This document shows, one piece after another, positions 17,664-28,014 of a stretch of 64,000 nt of DNA. The stretch's first letter is position 1. Each line of letters begins with the position of its first letter. The notes beneath the pieces are model-generated. The model had not been told where the DNA came from, did not search any database, and worked only from the letters and a program-made list of their open reading frames with translations. The translations under genes and the position numbers were made by a program. This DNA comes from Pseudoalteromonas sp. S16_S37 (GTDB taxonomy: Bacteria; Pseudomonadota; Gammaproteobacteria; Enterobacterales; Alteromonadaceae), in contig NZ_JAAUWV010000015.1 in NCBI RefSeq assembly GCF_014694405.1, positions 18,213-82,212 on the forward strand. Reading direction: 5' to 3'.

Positions 17664-20600
17664 ATGTTGCACATAATTCAATCTAATAGAATGGAAGTAT
17701 TACAGGCGCAGTTTCATACTTTGTTAAAAACGGCACCACTCAGCTCCCCATTTAGTAAAGAAGTTGTATTGGTGCAATCTCCAGGTATGTCGCAATGGCT
17801 AAAAATTGGCCTGAGTGAGGCGCTCGGTGTTGCCGCTCAGGTAGATTTTCCACTTCCTTCTAGTTTTATTTGGCAGTTGTACCAACAATTTTTGCCTGAC
17901 GTGCCCAGCGAATCTCCCTATAACAAACAAAATATGACGTGGAAGTTAGTATCAATACTTCCTCAATGTTTAGATGATGATAAATATGCTCAACTAAATC
18001 AGTACTTAAGTGAAGACAGCGATGGCTTAAAGCTATTTTCCCTGTGTGAAAAAATAGCCGATGTGTACGACCAATATCTTATGTACCGCCCACACTGGAT
18101 AAGCCAGTGGGATGCGGGAGATGATGAGCTTGACGATGTTGATGTATCAATTGCCGCTTGGCAACCCGATTTGTGGCGGCGCTTGGTTGCCCATACTCAA
18201 TCTTTAGGGCAAAGCGATTATCACCGAGCCAATATGCACCAACAATTGCTCAGTGCGCTCGAAAATATTCCTGATGCACAGCCTTCGGAGAAGTCAGGAC
18301 ATGGGGGAATCTTATCAGAGCGGCTCTTACCAGAGCGGCTCCTACCGGAGCGGCTCACCATATTCGGTTTATCTGCAATGGCGCCAAGTCAATTGGAAGT
18401 TTTTCAAGCGTTAGCCAAAAAAACAGATGTGTTATTGTTTTTTTGCAATCCCAGTGAGCACTACTGGGGGGATTTAGTTGATGAAAAAACACAGGCTAAA
18501 ATTGCTGCTAAGTACGTTAAAATGCCTGAGTTGGAAGCGCAAAAAAACCAAGAAGATTATTACTTTATTGGTAATCCGCTGTTGTCATCATGGGGTAAGC
18601 TTGGTCGCGACTACTTCGAACAGTTAGTGCAATTAGACGCGCAGTGGATTGATGGCTTTGTTAGTGATTTTGATGACAGTTTATTGGCTCAAGTACAAAG
18701 CGAAATATACCAATTAGCATTTAAAGGAAAGTCACTAACCCCGGACAAAAGCTGGTTTATCAGTGAAGAAGGTAAGTTGACAATAAGCTCTGAGGATAAA
18801 TCTATCCAGTTAGTTGATTGTCATACGCCTTTGCGAGAAGTTGAGTGCTTGCACGACCATTTGTTGCGCCTTTTCCACGACAACCCTAGCTTAACCCCTA
18901 AAGATATTATTGTGATGATGCCAGATGTTGGTACCTATAGTCCGTATATTGAGGCGGTGTTTGGGGCGGCTAGCGGCGAGCGATTTATCCCATATGCATT
19001 GGCCGATTTATCCATTGAACAAGAAAAGCCAATTTTAAGCTCGTTTGTCAGTTTAGTTAACTTACCCTTTAGCCGATTTGGTGTATCGGACATATTAGAC
19101 CTACTTGCCGTGAATCCAATAGCGAGTCAGTTCAATGTTGAGGAACATGAGTTTTCGCAACTTAAGTATTGGCTTGAGCAGGTGGGGGTAAAATGGGGTC
19201 TTGATGCCAAGCATAAAACCGAACATGACTTGCCAGCACTCTCGCTCAACACTTGGCAACATGGCTTGAATCGTTTGCTATTGGGTATTGCTTCCAGTAA
19301 TGAGCATGTTGCGTTTGCTGATATTTATCCTGCTGATCTTGTGGAGGGCATGGCGGTTAATAGTTTGAGTAAACTACTGCACTTTATCAACACACTAGCA
19401 AGCTATAAGCTGAAGTTGAATAACAATGCACGATTAAGTGATAAAGCTCAGCTTCTTCGGGAAATGGTTGCACAGTTTTATGATGCACAGACAGAGCAAA
19501 GCTGGGATTTGCTAACGCTTGAGAAGGTCATTGATGACTTGCAAAAACACGATGACAACTTGGACATGCAATCGCCGATATCGGCGCGAGTCTTAAGTTA
19601 TTTTGTTAAGCAGGGAGTGCAAGAAAAGGGAGTAGGCCAGCGCTTTTTAGTTGGACCTGTAAACTTTTGTACATTAATGCCTATGCGTGCCGTGCCGTTT
19701 AAAGTTGTATGTTTGTTGGGCCTTAATGATGCGGATTATCCCCGTACCGTGCAACCAATTGGTTTTGACTTAGTGCCACACGCTAAACGGCAAAAAGGTG
19801 ACCGGTCACGAAAATTTGATGACCGTTACTTGTTTCTTGAAGCGCTGCTCAGTGCGCGAGAGCATTTTTACATCAGTTATATTGGTCGCTCTTGTTACAA
19901 CAATGAGCCACAGATGCCGTCTGTATTGGTAAGCGAACTATTAGAGTATGTTGACCGCAGCTTTAAATATGAAGACATCGAATCAAAGCCGTCAGAGCAT
20001 TTACTTGAAAGGGCAACTTTACAACCTTTTAATCCAGCTAATTACAGCTCTAACAATAAGTTGCAAAGCTTTAATCCGGTTTGGTTTGTGGAAAATACGC
20101 AGCTTGAGCGTCAAACACCTGCCCCCCTAGATGTTGAGTATGATAAACAGCTCGATATTGCGCAGTTTTTATTTACCGTGCTCGCCCCTCAAAAGGCGTT
20201 TTATACACAAACCTTGGGCTTGAGATTGAATGAACAAACGGAGCTTAATAAAGACGAAGAGCCCTTTATTCTCGACACCCTTGAGCGCTACTTTTACCTC
20301 GATGAATTGCTAGAGCATGAGCTCAGAGGAGAGCCGATAAACTTAGCGCAAATTATTCAACGCGGTAACTTACCACAAGCGGCGGTGGGGGAAATACAGC
20401 TGGCCCGTTTGCAACAACGTGTACAACCTATGGCAGAGCTGTTGAGGCCTCTGGTGCGCCAACCAAGAGCCCCATTAGAAGTGCGTTTAGATATTGCTGA
20501 GCACACCTTGTTGGGCTGGTTAGATAAGCTCTATGACAACAAACAAATTTTTTATCGCAGTGCCAGTATTAAGGCAAAAGACAGGGTAAAAGGGTTTTTA

Positions 20601-20987
20601 ATGCATTGTATTGCACAGTGTATGGACGAACCTGTACACACCCATATTTATGGGCTCGACGAGCAAGTGAGTTTTGAACCCATAGCAAAGTCTCAAGCAT
20701 ATAGTTATTTAGAAAAGTGGTTGGGCTTTTACCGTGCATGTTTATGCCAACCCATGCCGTTTTTTGTCAGTACTGCTTATGAGTTAGTGGCAACGGGTGA
20801 TGTAAACAAAGCCGCCGCTAAGTTTAATAGCGGACAATACATTGGCTACGGAGAAAGTGAAGATGCGTATGTTGCGTTGAACTTTACAACGCTTGAGCAG
20901 GTTATTGAACCGCTACAAGCCATAAGTCAGGACTTACTGGCGGATATTGTGACATTAGCTCAGGAGCAGCGATATGCAGATGCTTAG
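17664..20987 (+). CDS. recC: Exodeoxyribonuclease V gamma subunit RecC
   Basis: 1107 aa from the ATG at 17664 (MLHIIQSNRMEVLQ, matching the RecC N-terminus); a TTG at 17640 is less likely. RecC splits the duplex and scans for Chi in RecBCD double-strand-break repair. Visible: helicase-like N-terminal part (SPGMSQWLKIGLSEALG...), central LPERLTIFGLSAMAPSQLE, and C-terminal part (LLGLNDADYPRTVQP). Close to the E. coli length of 1122. Oddity: an in-frame triple 15-bp repeat at 18311-18355. It overlaps recB by 14 bp. The ptrA gene found between recC and recB in E. coli is absent. Confidence 0.96.
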   Translation: MLHIIQSNRMEVLQAQFHTLLKTAPLSSPFSKEVVLVQSPGMSQWLKIGLSEALGVAAQVDFPLPSSFIWQLYQQFLPDVPSESPYNKQNMTWKLVSILPQCLDDDKYAQLNQYLSEDSDGLKLFSLCEKIADVYDQYLMYRPHWISQWDAGDDELDDVDVSIAAWQPDLWRRLVAHTQSLGQSDYHRANMHQQLLSALENIPDAQPSEKSGHGGILSERLLPERLLPERLTIFGLSAMAPSQLEVFQALAKKTDVLLFFCNPSEHYWGDLVDEKTQAKIAAKYVKMPELEAQKNQEDYYFIGNPLLSSWGKLGRDYFEQLVQLDAQWIDGFVSDFDDSLLAQVQSEIYQLAFKGKSLTPDKSWFISEEGKLTISSEDKSIQLVDCHTPLREVECLHDHLLRLFHDNPSLTPKDIIVMMPDVGTYSPYIEAVFGAASGERFIPYALADLSIEQEKPILSSFVSLVNLPFSRFGVSDILDLLAVNPIASQFNVEEHEFSQLKYWLEQVGVKWGLDAKHKTEHDLPALSLNTWQHGLNRLLLGIASSNEHVAFADIYPADLVEGMAVNSLSKLLHFINTLASYKLKLNNNARLSDKAQLLREMVAQFYDAQTEQSWDLLTLEKVIDDLQKHDDNLDMQSPISARVLSYFVKQGVQEKGVGQRFLVGPVNFCTLMPMRAVPFKVVCLLGLNDADYPRTVQPIGFDLVPHAKRQKGDRSRKFDDRYLFLEALLSAREHFYISYIGRSCYNNEPQMPSVLVSELLEYVDRSFKYEDIESKPSEHLLERATLQPFNPANYSSNNKLQSFNPVWFVENTQLERQTPAPLDVEYDKQLDIAQFLFTVLAPQKAFYTQTLGLRLNEQTELNKDEEPFILDTLERYFYLDELLEHELRGEPINLAQIIQRGNLPQAAVGEIQLARLQQRVQPMAELLRPLVRQPRAPLEVRLDIAEHTLLGWLDKLYDNKQIFYRSASIKAKDRVKGFLMHCIAQCMDEPVHTHIYGLDEQVSFEPIAKSQAYSYLEKWLGFYRACLCQPMPFFVSTAYELVATGDVNKAAAKFNSGQYIGYGESEDAYVALNFTTLEQVIEPLQAISQDLLADIVTLAQEQRYADA
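18311..18355 (+). repeat. In-frame 15-bp tandem repeat (3 copies) inside recC
   Basis: Three copies of a 15-mer close to CTTACCAGAGCGGCT encode LSERL-LPERL-LPERL just before TIFGLSAMAPS. Copies differ by 1-3 bases, so it is not a recent slip. It lies in a poorly conserved Gly/Ser linker (EKSGHGG). Confidence 0.85.
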
Positions 20988-23900
20988 CCCGCACGCGATG
21001 CCAATCAAAGGTAGCAACTTGATTGAAGCCAGTGCTGGTACCGGTAAGACTTATACCATTACAGGGTTGTATTTGCGCTGTTTACTTGGTTTACAAATAC
21101 CAGAGCAACAAAACACCCCGTTGAGTGTTGAGCAAATCTTAGTGGTTACTTTTACTGAAGCGGCCACACAAGAGATCAAAGAGCGGGTAAGAGCGCGTAT
21201 TTTGCTCGCGCGCGATGCCTTACTTGGTCAGCCGTGTAAAGATGAGTTGGTTAACAGTGTACTTGCTCAAGTAGATGACCCTCACAATGCGTTTGCATTG
21301 CTCGATGCCGCAGCTAAATCAATCGATGAAGCAGCAATTTTTACCATCCACGGTTTTTGTCAAAGAATGCTAAAGCAACACGCTTTTGAGTCTAATGTGG
21401 CATTCAATCTTGAGTTTGTTTTAGATGAATCGGAGCTTGTATTAGAGGCGATTAAAGATCATTGGCGCAGCTTTGTTTATCCGTTAGACAGGGATACCAC
21501 ACAAGCGGTTATTGAGCATTATAAGAGCCCTCAATCACTGGCAAAAGAAGTCATTAGTATCCTAAATAAAGAACAGGCAACGATCACCCCCCAGTTAGAT
21601 TTACAAACGGTGCTTGAAGCGAGAAAGCAATATCAGCAGCAGGCGCAAAAGTTTAAGCAGTCATTGCTGAGTAGCGACTTTTTTAGTGTGCTTGCCAATT
21701 CTGGTTTAGCGAAAAACAAAACTCCGGGTAGAGCGGGTAATATCGATGCTTTGATTGCGTATTGTCAAAGTGACGAGTGGTATTTTGAGTTTGGCAGCGC
21801 GCAACATTCCTTCGCTATTTGGGGGGAAGCCTCACTATCAAACCCTAGCAACTATAAAAAGGGCGCGGCGCTTATTGAGCACCCGATGATAAGCGAATTC
21901 GATATCATGGCCCAGTTGCACAAACAAGTAAGTACAGGGCTGAAAATTGCAATATTGCAGCACAGCATGCAAGAGGTGCGCAGACTATTACGCGCTCATA
22001 AGCAGCAACATGGCTTAATCAGTCCTGACGATTTATTGCGCCAACTTTATGAGGCGTTACAGTCCGAGCAAGGCGAGATACTAGTCGCTAAAATTGCCCA
22101 GCTGTATCCGATTGCCATGATAGATGAGTTTCAAGACACTGACCCGGTACAGTATGGCATCTTCAATACAATTTATGGCCGCGAAGGCGCTAGTGCGCTG
22201 ACTATGATTGGCGACCCAAAGCAAGCCATTTATGGCTTCCGTGGTGCTGATATTTTTACGTATATCTATGCCAAACAGCAAGTTGAAGAAAGTAACCAAT
22301 ATACCTTAGCAACCAATTTTCGCTCAGCCACAGGCGTAGTTGCGGCGGTGAATGCGATATTTTCTAACCATGAGCATAGCTTTATCTTCAACAAGGCTAT
22401 TCCATTTATTTCTGTTACAGCCAATGGCAAGTCTGAAGATAGTCGCTTTATTTCAAAAGCATTGGGCAATACCGCATTACAGTTTAGTGTTTACAAAGAT
22501 GATGCAGTTGTGACCAGTAAGTCGCAAGCATTGCCCGTTTTAGCAAAAAACTATGCGCATAAAATCGCGCAGTTACTGATTGAAGCGCACGAAGGTAGGG
22601 CGTTGATAGGTGAAAAAGCCGTGCAAGCGGGTGATATCTGCGTATTAGTGCGCGATAGAGGCGAGGCGAGTGTGATTAAATCGGCGCTTGCTCAGGTATC
22701 TGTTCCCAGTGTGTATTTAGCTAGAGATAGTATTTTTAGTCAGCCAATCAGTCATGCAATATTAAGCTTTTTAGAAGTACTGCACGGTAAATATGATGAA
22801 GCGGCGCTGCGAGGTGTGCTGGTGAGCCCCTTATTTGCACTGGATTATCAGCAAATCTTTGCACTTCGCACTAACGAGCAACAGTGGCAAGGCTACCTTG
22901 AGCAATTCAGCATGTTGCAAAAGCTTTGGTACAAACAAGGTGCAATGGCCATGCTAGAGCAGTTGCTCACACAAAATAAGCTGCCCGCACTTTGGCAAGC
23001 GCAGGGCTACAATGTAGAGCGATGGCTTACTGATTATCGCCATTTAGCCGAGCTGTTACAACAAAAGCAAATTGAGCTGGATGGCACGTTACGTGTTCTG
23101 CGTTGGTTGGCAACGCAAACCCAGCATGCAGCGCAAGATAGCGCACAAGTTCGACTCGAAAGTGATGCTGACTTGGTTAAAATTGTCACTATGCATGCAT
23201 CTAAAGGGCTTGAATACCCAATTGTTTACATGCCATTTGCCAATAGTTATCGTGAGGCAAGTGATGTGCTGTATCATCGTGATGGGCAATTAGTGTACTC
23301 ACTGGATGCCGATGATGATGAGCTTGCACTTGCTGAGCAGGAACGTTTAGCCGAAGATATCAGGCTGTTGTATGTTGCACTCACAAGGGCCATCCACTTT
23401 TGTGATATTGGCTTGTTTAATGTTGCTGCCGGGCGCAGCAAAAAACCGGGTATAACCCAAACCGCTATTGGTTATGTATTGTTTGGGACTCAGAGCTTTC
23501 AAACTCAAACACAGTGGCATGAAGCATTGCAATCATTTTGTGATAAGCACAATGACATTGCGCTGTGTTGGTTATCAGCTGAGGTTGAGCAGCACGTTAC
23601 CGTGTCTGATATTATGTCGGCCTCACAATCGTTGTCTGTTAAGCCAGTAACTGCAAGTATTGAAAGAAATTGGCGAGCCACCAGCTTTAGCCAATTAAGT
23701 TATCAAAGTCACGCGGATGAAAGGCCGCTTGGCGCGTTAGATGAGAACCATCAGTTAGATTTACCAGATCAAGGCGCTCAATCAGCAAACATTTTGCACA
23801 GCTCGTATACTTTCCCAAAAGGTGCCAAACCTGGTAGTTGTTTGCATGAAATTTTTGAGCTTATTGATTTCACATCGCCTCACTTACCAACCGCGAAAAC

Positions 23901-24525
23901 ACACCTTCCTCTAAGTGAGGCGATTGAAAAAAGTCTAAGCAAATACCACATTGATGAGCAATGGCAATTACCAGTTCAAGATTGGATACATGGGTGTTTG
24001 CAATGTCAGCTCGACGTTGAAAATGGCTTACAGCTAGCCAAGCTAAGCCCAAGTGATTGCTTGGTGGAGATGGAGTTTTACCTGCCTTTAGAGCCCCTAA
24101 GCGCCACGGAGCTAAACCGTTTGGTGAGTGATATAACCGGTCAGCATAGCCAATTAAGCTTTGATAATGTTAAAGGACTATTAAAAGGGTTTATCGATTT
24201 GATTTTTGTCTATCAGGGGAAATATTACATTTTGGACTATAAGTCTAACTATCTTGGAGATAGTCCAAGCGATTATCAAGCTGATAACTTAAAACTTGCT
24301 ATGGATGCCCATCAATATCATTTGCAATACATGATTTATTCGGTCGCGCTGCACCGCTTACTGACACAACGTATCGCCGATTACCATCCAGACACACATT
24401 TTGGGGGAGCTTATTACTTGTTTTTAAGAGCGCTACCCGATGACGCTGGCGTGTATTTTAATAAGTTAAGCACTGAGCAGCTGTTAAAGTTGGATGCATT
24501 GTTTAGCCAAGGTAGTTTGCTATGA
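20974..24525 (+). CDS. recB: Exodeoxyribonuclease V beta subunit RecB
   Basis: 1183-aa helicase-nuclease subunit. SF1 motifs: Walker A EASAGTGKTYTI (about 18-29), motif Ia VVTFTEAATQEIK, motif II DEFQDTDPVQY, GDPKQAIYGFRGAD, and motif V/VI TMHASKGLEYPIVY...LLYVALTRA. The C-terminal RecB nuclease has GFIDLIF...YYILDYKSNYLG with the catalytic Asp and Lys. Full length. It starts inside the recC end (ATG 20974 or 20980) and overlaps recD by 4 bp, so the three subunits are translationally coupled. Confidence 0.97.
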   Translation: MQMLSPHAMPIKGSNLIEASAGTGKTYTITGLYLRCLLGLQIPEQQNTPLSVEQILVVTFTEAATQEIKERVRARILLARDALLGQPCKDELVNSVLAQVDDPHNAFALLDAAAKSIDEAAIFTIHGFCQRMLKQHAFESNVAFNLEFVLDESELVLEAIKDHWRSFVYPLDRDTTQAVIEHYKSPQSLAKEVISILNKEQATITPQLDLQTVLEARKQYQQQAQKFKQSLLSSDFFSVLANSGLAKNKTPGRAGNIDALIAYCQSDEWYFEFGSAQHSFAIWGEASLSNPSNYKKGAALIEHPMISEFDIMAQLHKQVSTGLKIAILQHSMQEVRRLLRAHKQQHGLISPDDLLRQLYEALQSEQGEILVAKIAQLYPIAMIDEFQDTDPVQYGIFNTIYGREGASALTMIGDPKQAIYGFRGADIFTYIYAKQQVEESNQYTLATNFRSATGVVAAVNAIFSNHEHSFIFNKAIPFISVTANGKSEDSRFISKALGNTALQFSVYKDDAVVTSKSQALPVLAKNYAHKIAQLLIEAHEGRALIGEKAVQAGDICVLVRDRGEASVIKSALAQVSVPSVYLARDSIFSQPISHAILSFLEVLHGKYDEAALRGVLVSPLFALDYQQIFALRTNEQQWQGYLEQFSMLQKLWYKQGAMAMLEQLLTQNKLPALWQAQGYNVERWLTDYRHLAELLQQKQIELDGTLRVLRWLATQTQHAAQDSAQVRLESDADLVKIVTMHASKGLEYPIVYMPFANSYREASDVLYHRDGQLVYSLDADDDELALAEQERLAEDIRLLYVALTRAIHFCDIGLFNVAAGRSKKPGITQTAIGYVLFGTQSFQTQTQWHEALQSFCDKHNDIALCWLSAEVEQHVTVSDIMSASQSLSVKPVTASIERNWRATSFSQLSYQSHADERPLGALDENHQLDLPDQGAQSANILHSSYTFPKGAKPGSCLHEIFELIDFTSPHLPTAKTHLPLSEAIEKSLSKYHIDEQWQLPVQDWIHGCLQCQLDVENGLQLAKLSPSDCLVEMEFYLPLEPLSATELNRLVSDITGQHSQLSFDNVKGLLKGFIDLIFVYQGKYYILDYKSNYLGDSPSDYQADNLKLAMDAHQYHLQYMIYSVALHRLLTQRIADYHPDTHFGGAYYLFLRALPDDAGVYFNKLSTEQLLKLDALFSQGSLL

Positions 24526-26417
24526 GCCAATTAGATTTATTTGCTGATACGCCACAGCTCAAGTTTGATCACGATGAATACATAGCTACCTTGTTGGCAA
24601 ATATGCGCGTTCGTCACAGTGATCTCGCTTTAGCAAAGCTATTGAATAATCAAATAATTGATGACAATTTTTATGTGATATTGCTTTTGCTTCGAGCTGA
24701 GCAGCAACAACATAGTTGTTTGTCTTATGAGGAAGTTCAGTGGGCAGACCCTTTCTCGCTGAGCATTTACCAGTTAGACATGCCTTTAGCGCCTTGGCAG
24801 CCCCAAGATGGTAACTTAATATGGCAACAATTATCACAACACCCAGCGATAGGAGAGGGTAAGCCTCTAGTATTGTTTGCTGATAAGCTGTATTTATCCC
24901 GTTTAGCGTGCTACGAAGCCTCGTTAGCAGAGCGTTTCTTACAAATGCAACAGCAGCCTTTAAAGCTCGATGAAGACAAGCTTGTAAAACTGCTAGACAG
25001 CTACTTTCCAGACGCAGAAGCTGATGATATCGACTGGCAAAAAGTAGCGTGTGCTATGGCGGCCAGCAGTGGATTTTGTGTGATCACCGGGGGGCCAGGT
25101 ACAGGCAAAACCACCACAGTGACTAAGTTGCTGGCAATCTTGCAATCTCTGTACATTGAGGCGCCACTGACAGTTAAACTTGTCGCGCCCACAGGAAAAG
25201 CAGCCGCTCGATTAAGTGAGTCAATTTTGGGAGCAAAAGCAAAGCTTGGGTTAGAGCCGAAGCTTAATGACTTAATTGTTGATCATGCGCAAACAATTCA
25301 CCGCCTATTGGGCGTGATCCCTCAAAGTAATCAGTATCGGCACAATCAATTTAATCCGCTGCACTTAGATTTGTTAATTATCGATGAAGCGTCAATGGTT
25401 GATTTATCTTTACTTGCTAAGCTCGTGCAAGCTCTACCTGCACATGCAAGGCTAATTTTATTGGGTGATAAGGATCAACTTGCTTCGGTTGACACTGGCA
25501 GTGTAATGAGTGATTTGTGCCAAGACTTGGTGCTCAATCAGCAACCCAACTATAGTCAAAGTTTGTGCGATAAACTCAACACACTGTGCTTTGCTAAAAA
25601 GCCTTTGCTTAAGGCACAACAGAGCGACTTTTTGCTTAGCGACAGTATCGCATTTTTACAAAAGAGCCACCGTTTTGACAGCCAAAGTGGCATTGGACAG
25701 CTCGCTTTAGCAGTAAACAACAATGACACAAAACTGCTTACTCAAACGCTGGCAAAAGGATTTAGTGATATCACTGTGCTGGGGCTAAATAATGAGCAGT
25801 ACATCGCATTAGTAGAGCGTGCTGCGCTACATTACAGTCACTATTTAACGCTAATGCATGAGGGGGCCGATGCGCAAGATATCCATCATGCCTTTTCTCG
25901 GTATCAATTGCTCGCAGCACTCAGAGAAGGACCTTATGGTGTTGAGCAGCTTAATAAACGCATTGAACAAGCGCTTTATGCAAAGCAATTGATAAATCCG
26001 CTCACGCGCCACTATGCAGGTCAACCAATTATGGTGGTAGAGAACGATTACCAATTAAAACTGTTTAATGGTGATATTGGTATATTGTTGAGCGATGAAC
26101 AAGGGCAATTGAAAGCCACTTTTATTGATGAGCAGGGCAGTTTCCGAGCGTTTTATCCAGCGCGCTTACCTCGCCATGAGAATGTATACGCAATGACTAT
26201 TCATAAATCGCAAGGCTCTGAATTTGCACACACTGCGATGATATTACCTCCTATTCAAAGGGCATCTGTGGGCATTAATCGGCAGCTCTTGTATACAGGG
26301 ATCACGCGAGCCAAACAGCACTTTGAGCTGGTGGCTCAAGAACAAGTCTTACTCAATGCCATGAATCGATCCGTAGCGAGATGTTCTGGGTTACGCAGAA
26401 GGTTAATGAAAAATTAA
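24522..26417 (+). CDS. recD: Exodeoxyribonuclease V alpha subunit RecD
   Basis: 631-aa 5'-3' SF1B helicase (E. coli 608 aa). Seen: Walker A GGPGTGKTTTVTKLL, VAPTGKAAARLSESI, motif II IIDEASMVDLSLL, LLGDKDQLASVDTGSV, and near the C-terminus MTIHKSQGSEFAHTAMILP and LLYTGITRAK. An ATGA overlap links it to recB. The recCBD unit ends at a strong terminator about 125 bp downstream. Confidence 0.97.
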   Translation: MSQLDLFADTPQLKFDHDEYIATLLANMRVRHSDLALAKLLNNQIIDDNFYVILLLLRAEQQQHSCLSYEEVQWADPFSLSIYQLDMPLAPWQPQDGNLIWQQLSQHPAIGEGKPLVLFADKLYLSRLACYEASLAERFLQMQQQPLKLDEDKLVKLLDSYFPDAEADDIDWQKVACAMAASSGFCVITGGPGTGKTTTVTKLLAILQSLYIEAPLTVKLVAPTGKAAARLSESILGAKAKLGLEPKLNDLIVDHAQTIHRLLGVIPQSNQYRHNQFNPLHLDLLIIDEASMVDLSLLAKLVQALPAHARLILLGDKDQLASVDTGSVMSDLCQDLVLNQQPNYSQSLCDKLNTLCFAKKPLLKAQQSDFLLSDSIAFLQKSHRFDSQSGIGQLALAVNNNDTKLLTQTLAKGFSDITVLGLNNEQYIALVERAALHYSHYLTLMHEGADAQDIHHAFSRYQLLAALREGPYGVEQLNKRIEQALYAKQLINPLTRHYAGQPIMVVENDYQLKLFNGDIGILLSDEQGQLKATFIDEQGSFRAFYPARLPRHENVYAMTIHKSQGSEFAHTAMILPPIQRASVGINRQLLYTGITRAKQHFELVAQEQVLLNAMNRSVARCSGLRRRLMKN

Positions 26418-26540
26418 CAAGTGGATAATGGTTTGTGTTTCTTACGAACTGCTCTATAGTTTTTATGTCGGCTTTAGCTAGAAGTGTTAACCTAAAGCTT
26501 ACATTCCCTTAGAATACCCACTGCCCAGTGGTTCAAATAT

Positions 26541-26573
26541 GCCGCCATAGTCAAATGATTATGGCGGCTTTTT
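26541..26573 (+). terminator. Intrinsic terminator of recCBD
   Basis: Perfect 9-bp stem GCCGCCATA / TATGGCGGC with a 10-nt loop, then TTTTT. It stands between two convergent genes; the T-run is only on the plus-strand side. Confidence 0.9.
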
Positions 26574-26578
26574 ATCGC

Positions 26579-27868
26579 TTATTGGTTATTTAAGTAAGTT
26601 AATGCCAGATTACTCAGTGCAGATACACCAATTGCTAGCGCGTCTTCATCAACATAAAATAATGGTGAATGATTACTGGCGGCTTCGCTAAGTGGTTTAT
26701 CCTGCGGCGTAACCCCCAACATTAGGAACAGTCCAGGTGTTTCTAATGCATAGTATGAAAAATCTTCAGCACCGGTAATAAGGTCAAGCTCGATTAAATT
26801 GTCGTTTCCGACAAGTGATTGTAATGTCGGCAGCATCTTTTCAGTGAGTTGCGGGTTGTTGATAGTAACTGGATAGCCTGAATTAATTTTGGTAATTGCG
26901 GTTGCGCCTGCTGATTGCGCAACAAGCGAGGTGGTTTTTTCTAAACGCTGTTTAATGTCTGCACGCATGGTTTGATCAAAGGTTCTGATAGTGCCGATTA
27001 ACTCAACTTGATCAGGGATAATATTCGAGCGCACACCGCCGTTAATTGCACCAAACGACAACACCGATGGGGCTTTGGTCACATCCACTTGTCGTGATGC
27101 GATAGTTTGCGCTGACATAATAATCTGTGCAGCAGTTACGATAGGGTCAACGCCGCGCCAAGGGCGAGAGCCATGCGTTTGTTTACCTTGAACTGTGATT
27201 GAAAACGAGTCTTCACTGGCCATCATTGGGCCACTTCGATAACCAATTTGACCGACGGTTAAACGGCTGGTGGCGTGCAAGCCAAAAACGGCTTCAGGCT
27301 TTTGTGAGGCGAAGATGCCTTCTTTTAGCATCAATTGTGCGCCACCTTCTTCTCCTTCGGGCGCGCCTTCTTCTGCTGGCTGGAAAATAAACATCACGGA
27401 GCCGGATAGTTGCGCCTGCTGTTGTTTTAACAATGTCGCAACGCCCATCAAAATAGCAACGTGAGTATCATGACCACATGCATGCATAACACCTACTTTT
27501 TTACCTTGATATTCAGTCACTTGCTTTGATGCAAAGGGGAGGTCTACTTGCTCTGTTACAGGCAGTGCATCCATATCAGCGCGTAGAGCAATTAACGGAC
27601 CTGGCTTGGCACCAACCAACTTAGCCACCACGCCGGTATGGGCAATACCTGTTTGTACTTCAAGGCCCAGATTACGCAGGTGTGCTGCAATATACTCAGC
27701 GGTTTTATACTCTCTATTGCTCAGTTCTGGATATTGATGCAAATGACGACGCCACTTTATAACATCTTGATTAATAGAATCTAAGTTTACATTTTGAGGG
27801 GGGGTGGCCAAAGCCAAGTTACACATTAATAGATGGCCACTGATCAGCCATAAAAGAAAAAAGCGCAT
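26579..27868 (-). CDS. Exported M20-family amidohydrolase
   Basis: 429 aa. A signal peptide (MRFFLLWLISGHLLMCNLALA, cut near residue 21) sends it to the periplasm. The M20D amidohydrolase fold is clear: KWRRHLHQYPELSNREYKTAEYI, metal site MHACGHDTHVAILMG, catalytic/metal EEGAPEGEEGG, and C-terminal TGAEDFSYYALETPG. Relatives cleave N-acyl amino acids, hippurate or N-acetylated diaminopimelate-type substrates; the exact substrate is unknown. It is monocistronic and convergent with recD. Confidence 0.92.
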   Translation of the reverse strand: MRFFLLWLISGHLLMCNLALATPPQNVNLDSINQDVIKWRRHLHQYPELSNREYKTAEYIAAHLRNLGLEVQTGIAHTGVVAKLVGAKPGPLIALRADMDALPVTEQVDLPFASKQVTEYQGKKVGVMHACGHDTHVAILMGVATLLKQQQAQLSGSVMFIFQPAEEGAPEGEEGGAQLMLKEGIFASQKPEAVFGLHATSRLTVGQIGYRSGPMMASEDSFSITVQGKQTHGSRPWRGVDPIVTAAQIIMSAQTIASRQVDVTKAPSVLSFGAINGGVRSNIIPDQVELIGTIRTFDQTMRADIKQRLEKTTSLVAQSAGATAITKINSGYPVTINNPQLTEKMLPTLQSLVGNDNLIELDLITGAEDFSYYALETPGLFLMLGVTPQDKPLSEAASNHSPLFYVDEDALAIGVSALSNLALTYLNNQ

Positions 27869-28014
27869 GAGCGTTATCCTGATTATTATTTTGCTGCTAG
27901 CCTAACTCACTGCAAGCGCTGATGCTAATGCTTTCAGATGAAGTCCCAAATTGACAAAAATTAAGCAATATGTTTTAACAGACTAAAGTAATTACTTTAA
28001 TTGGGTGAATATCG

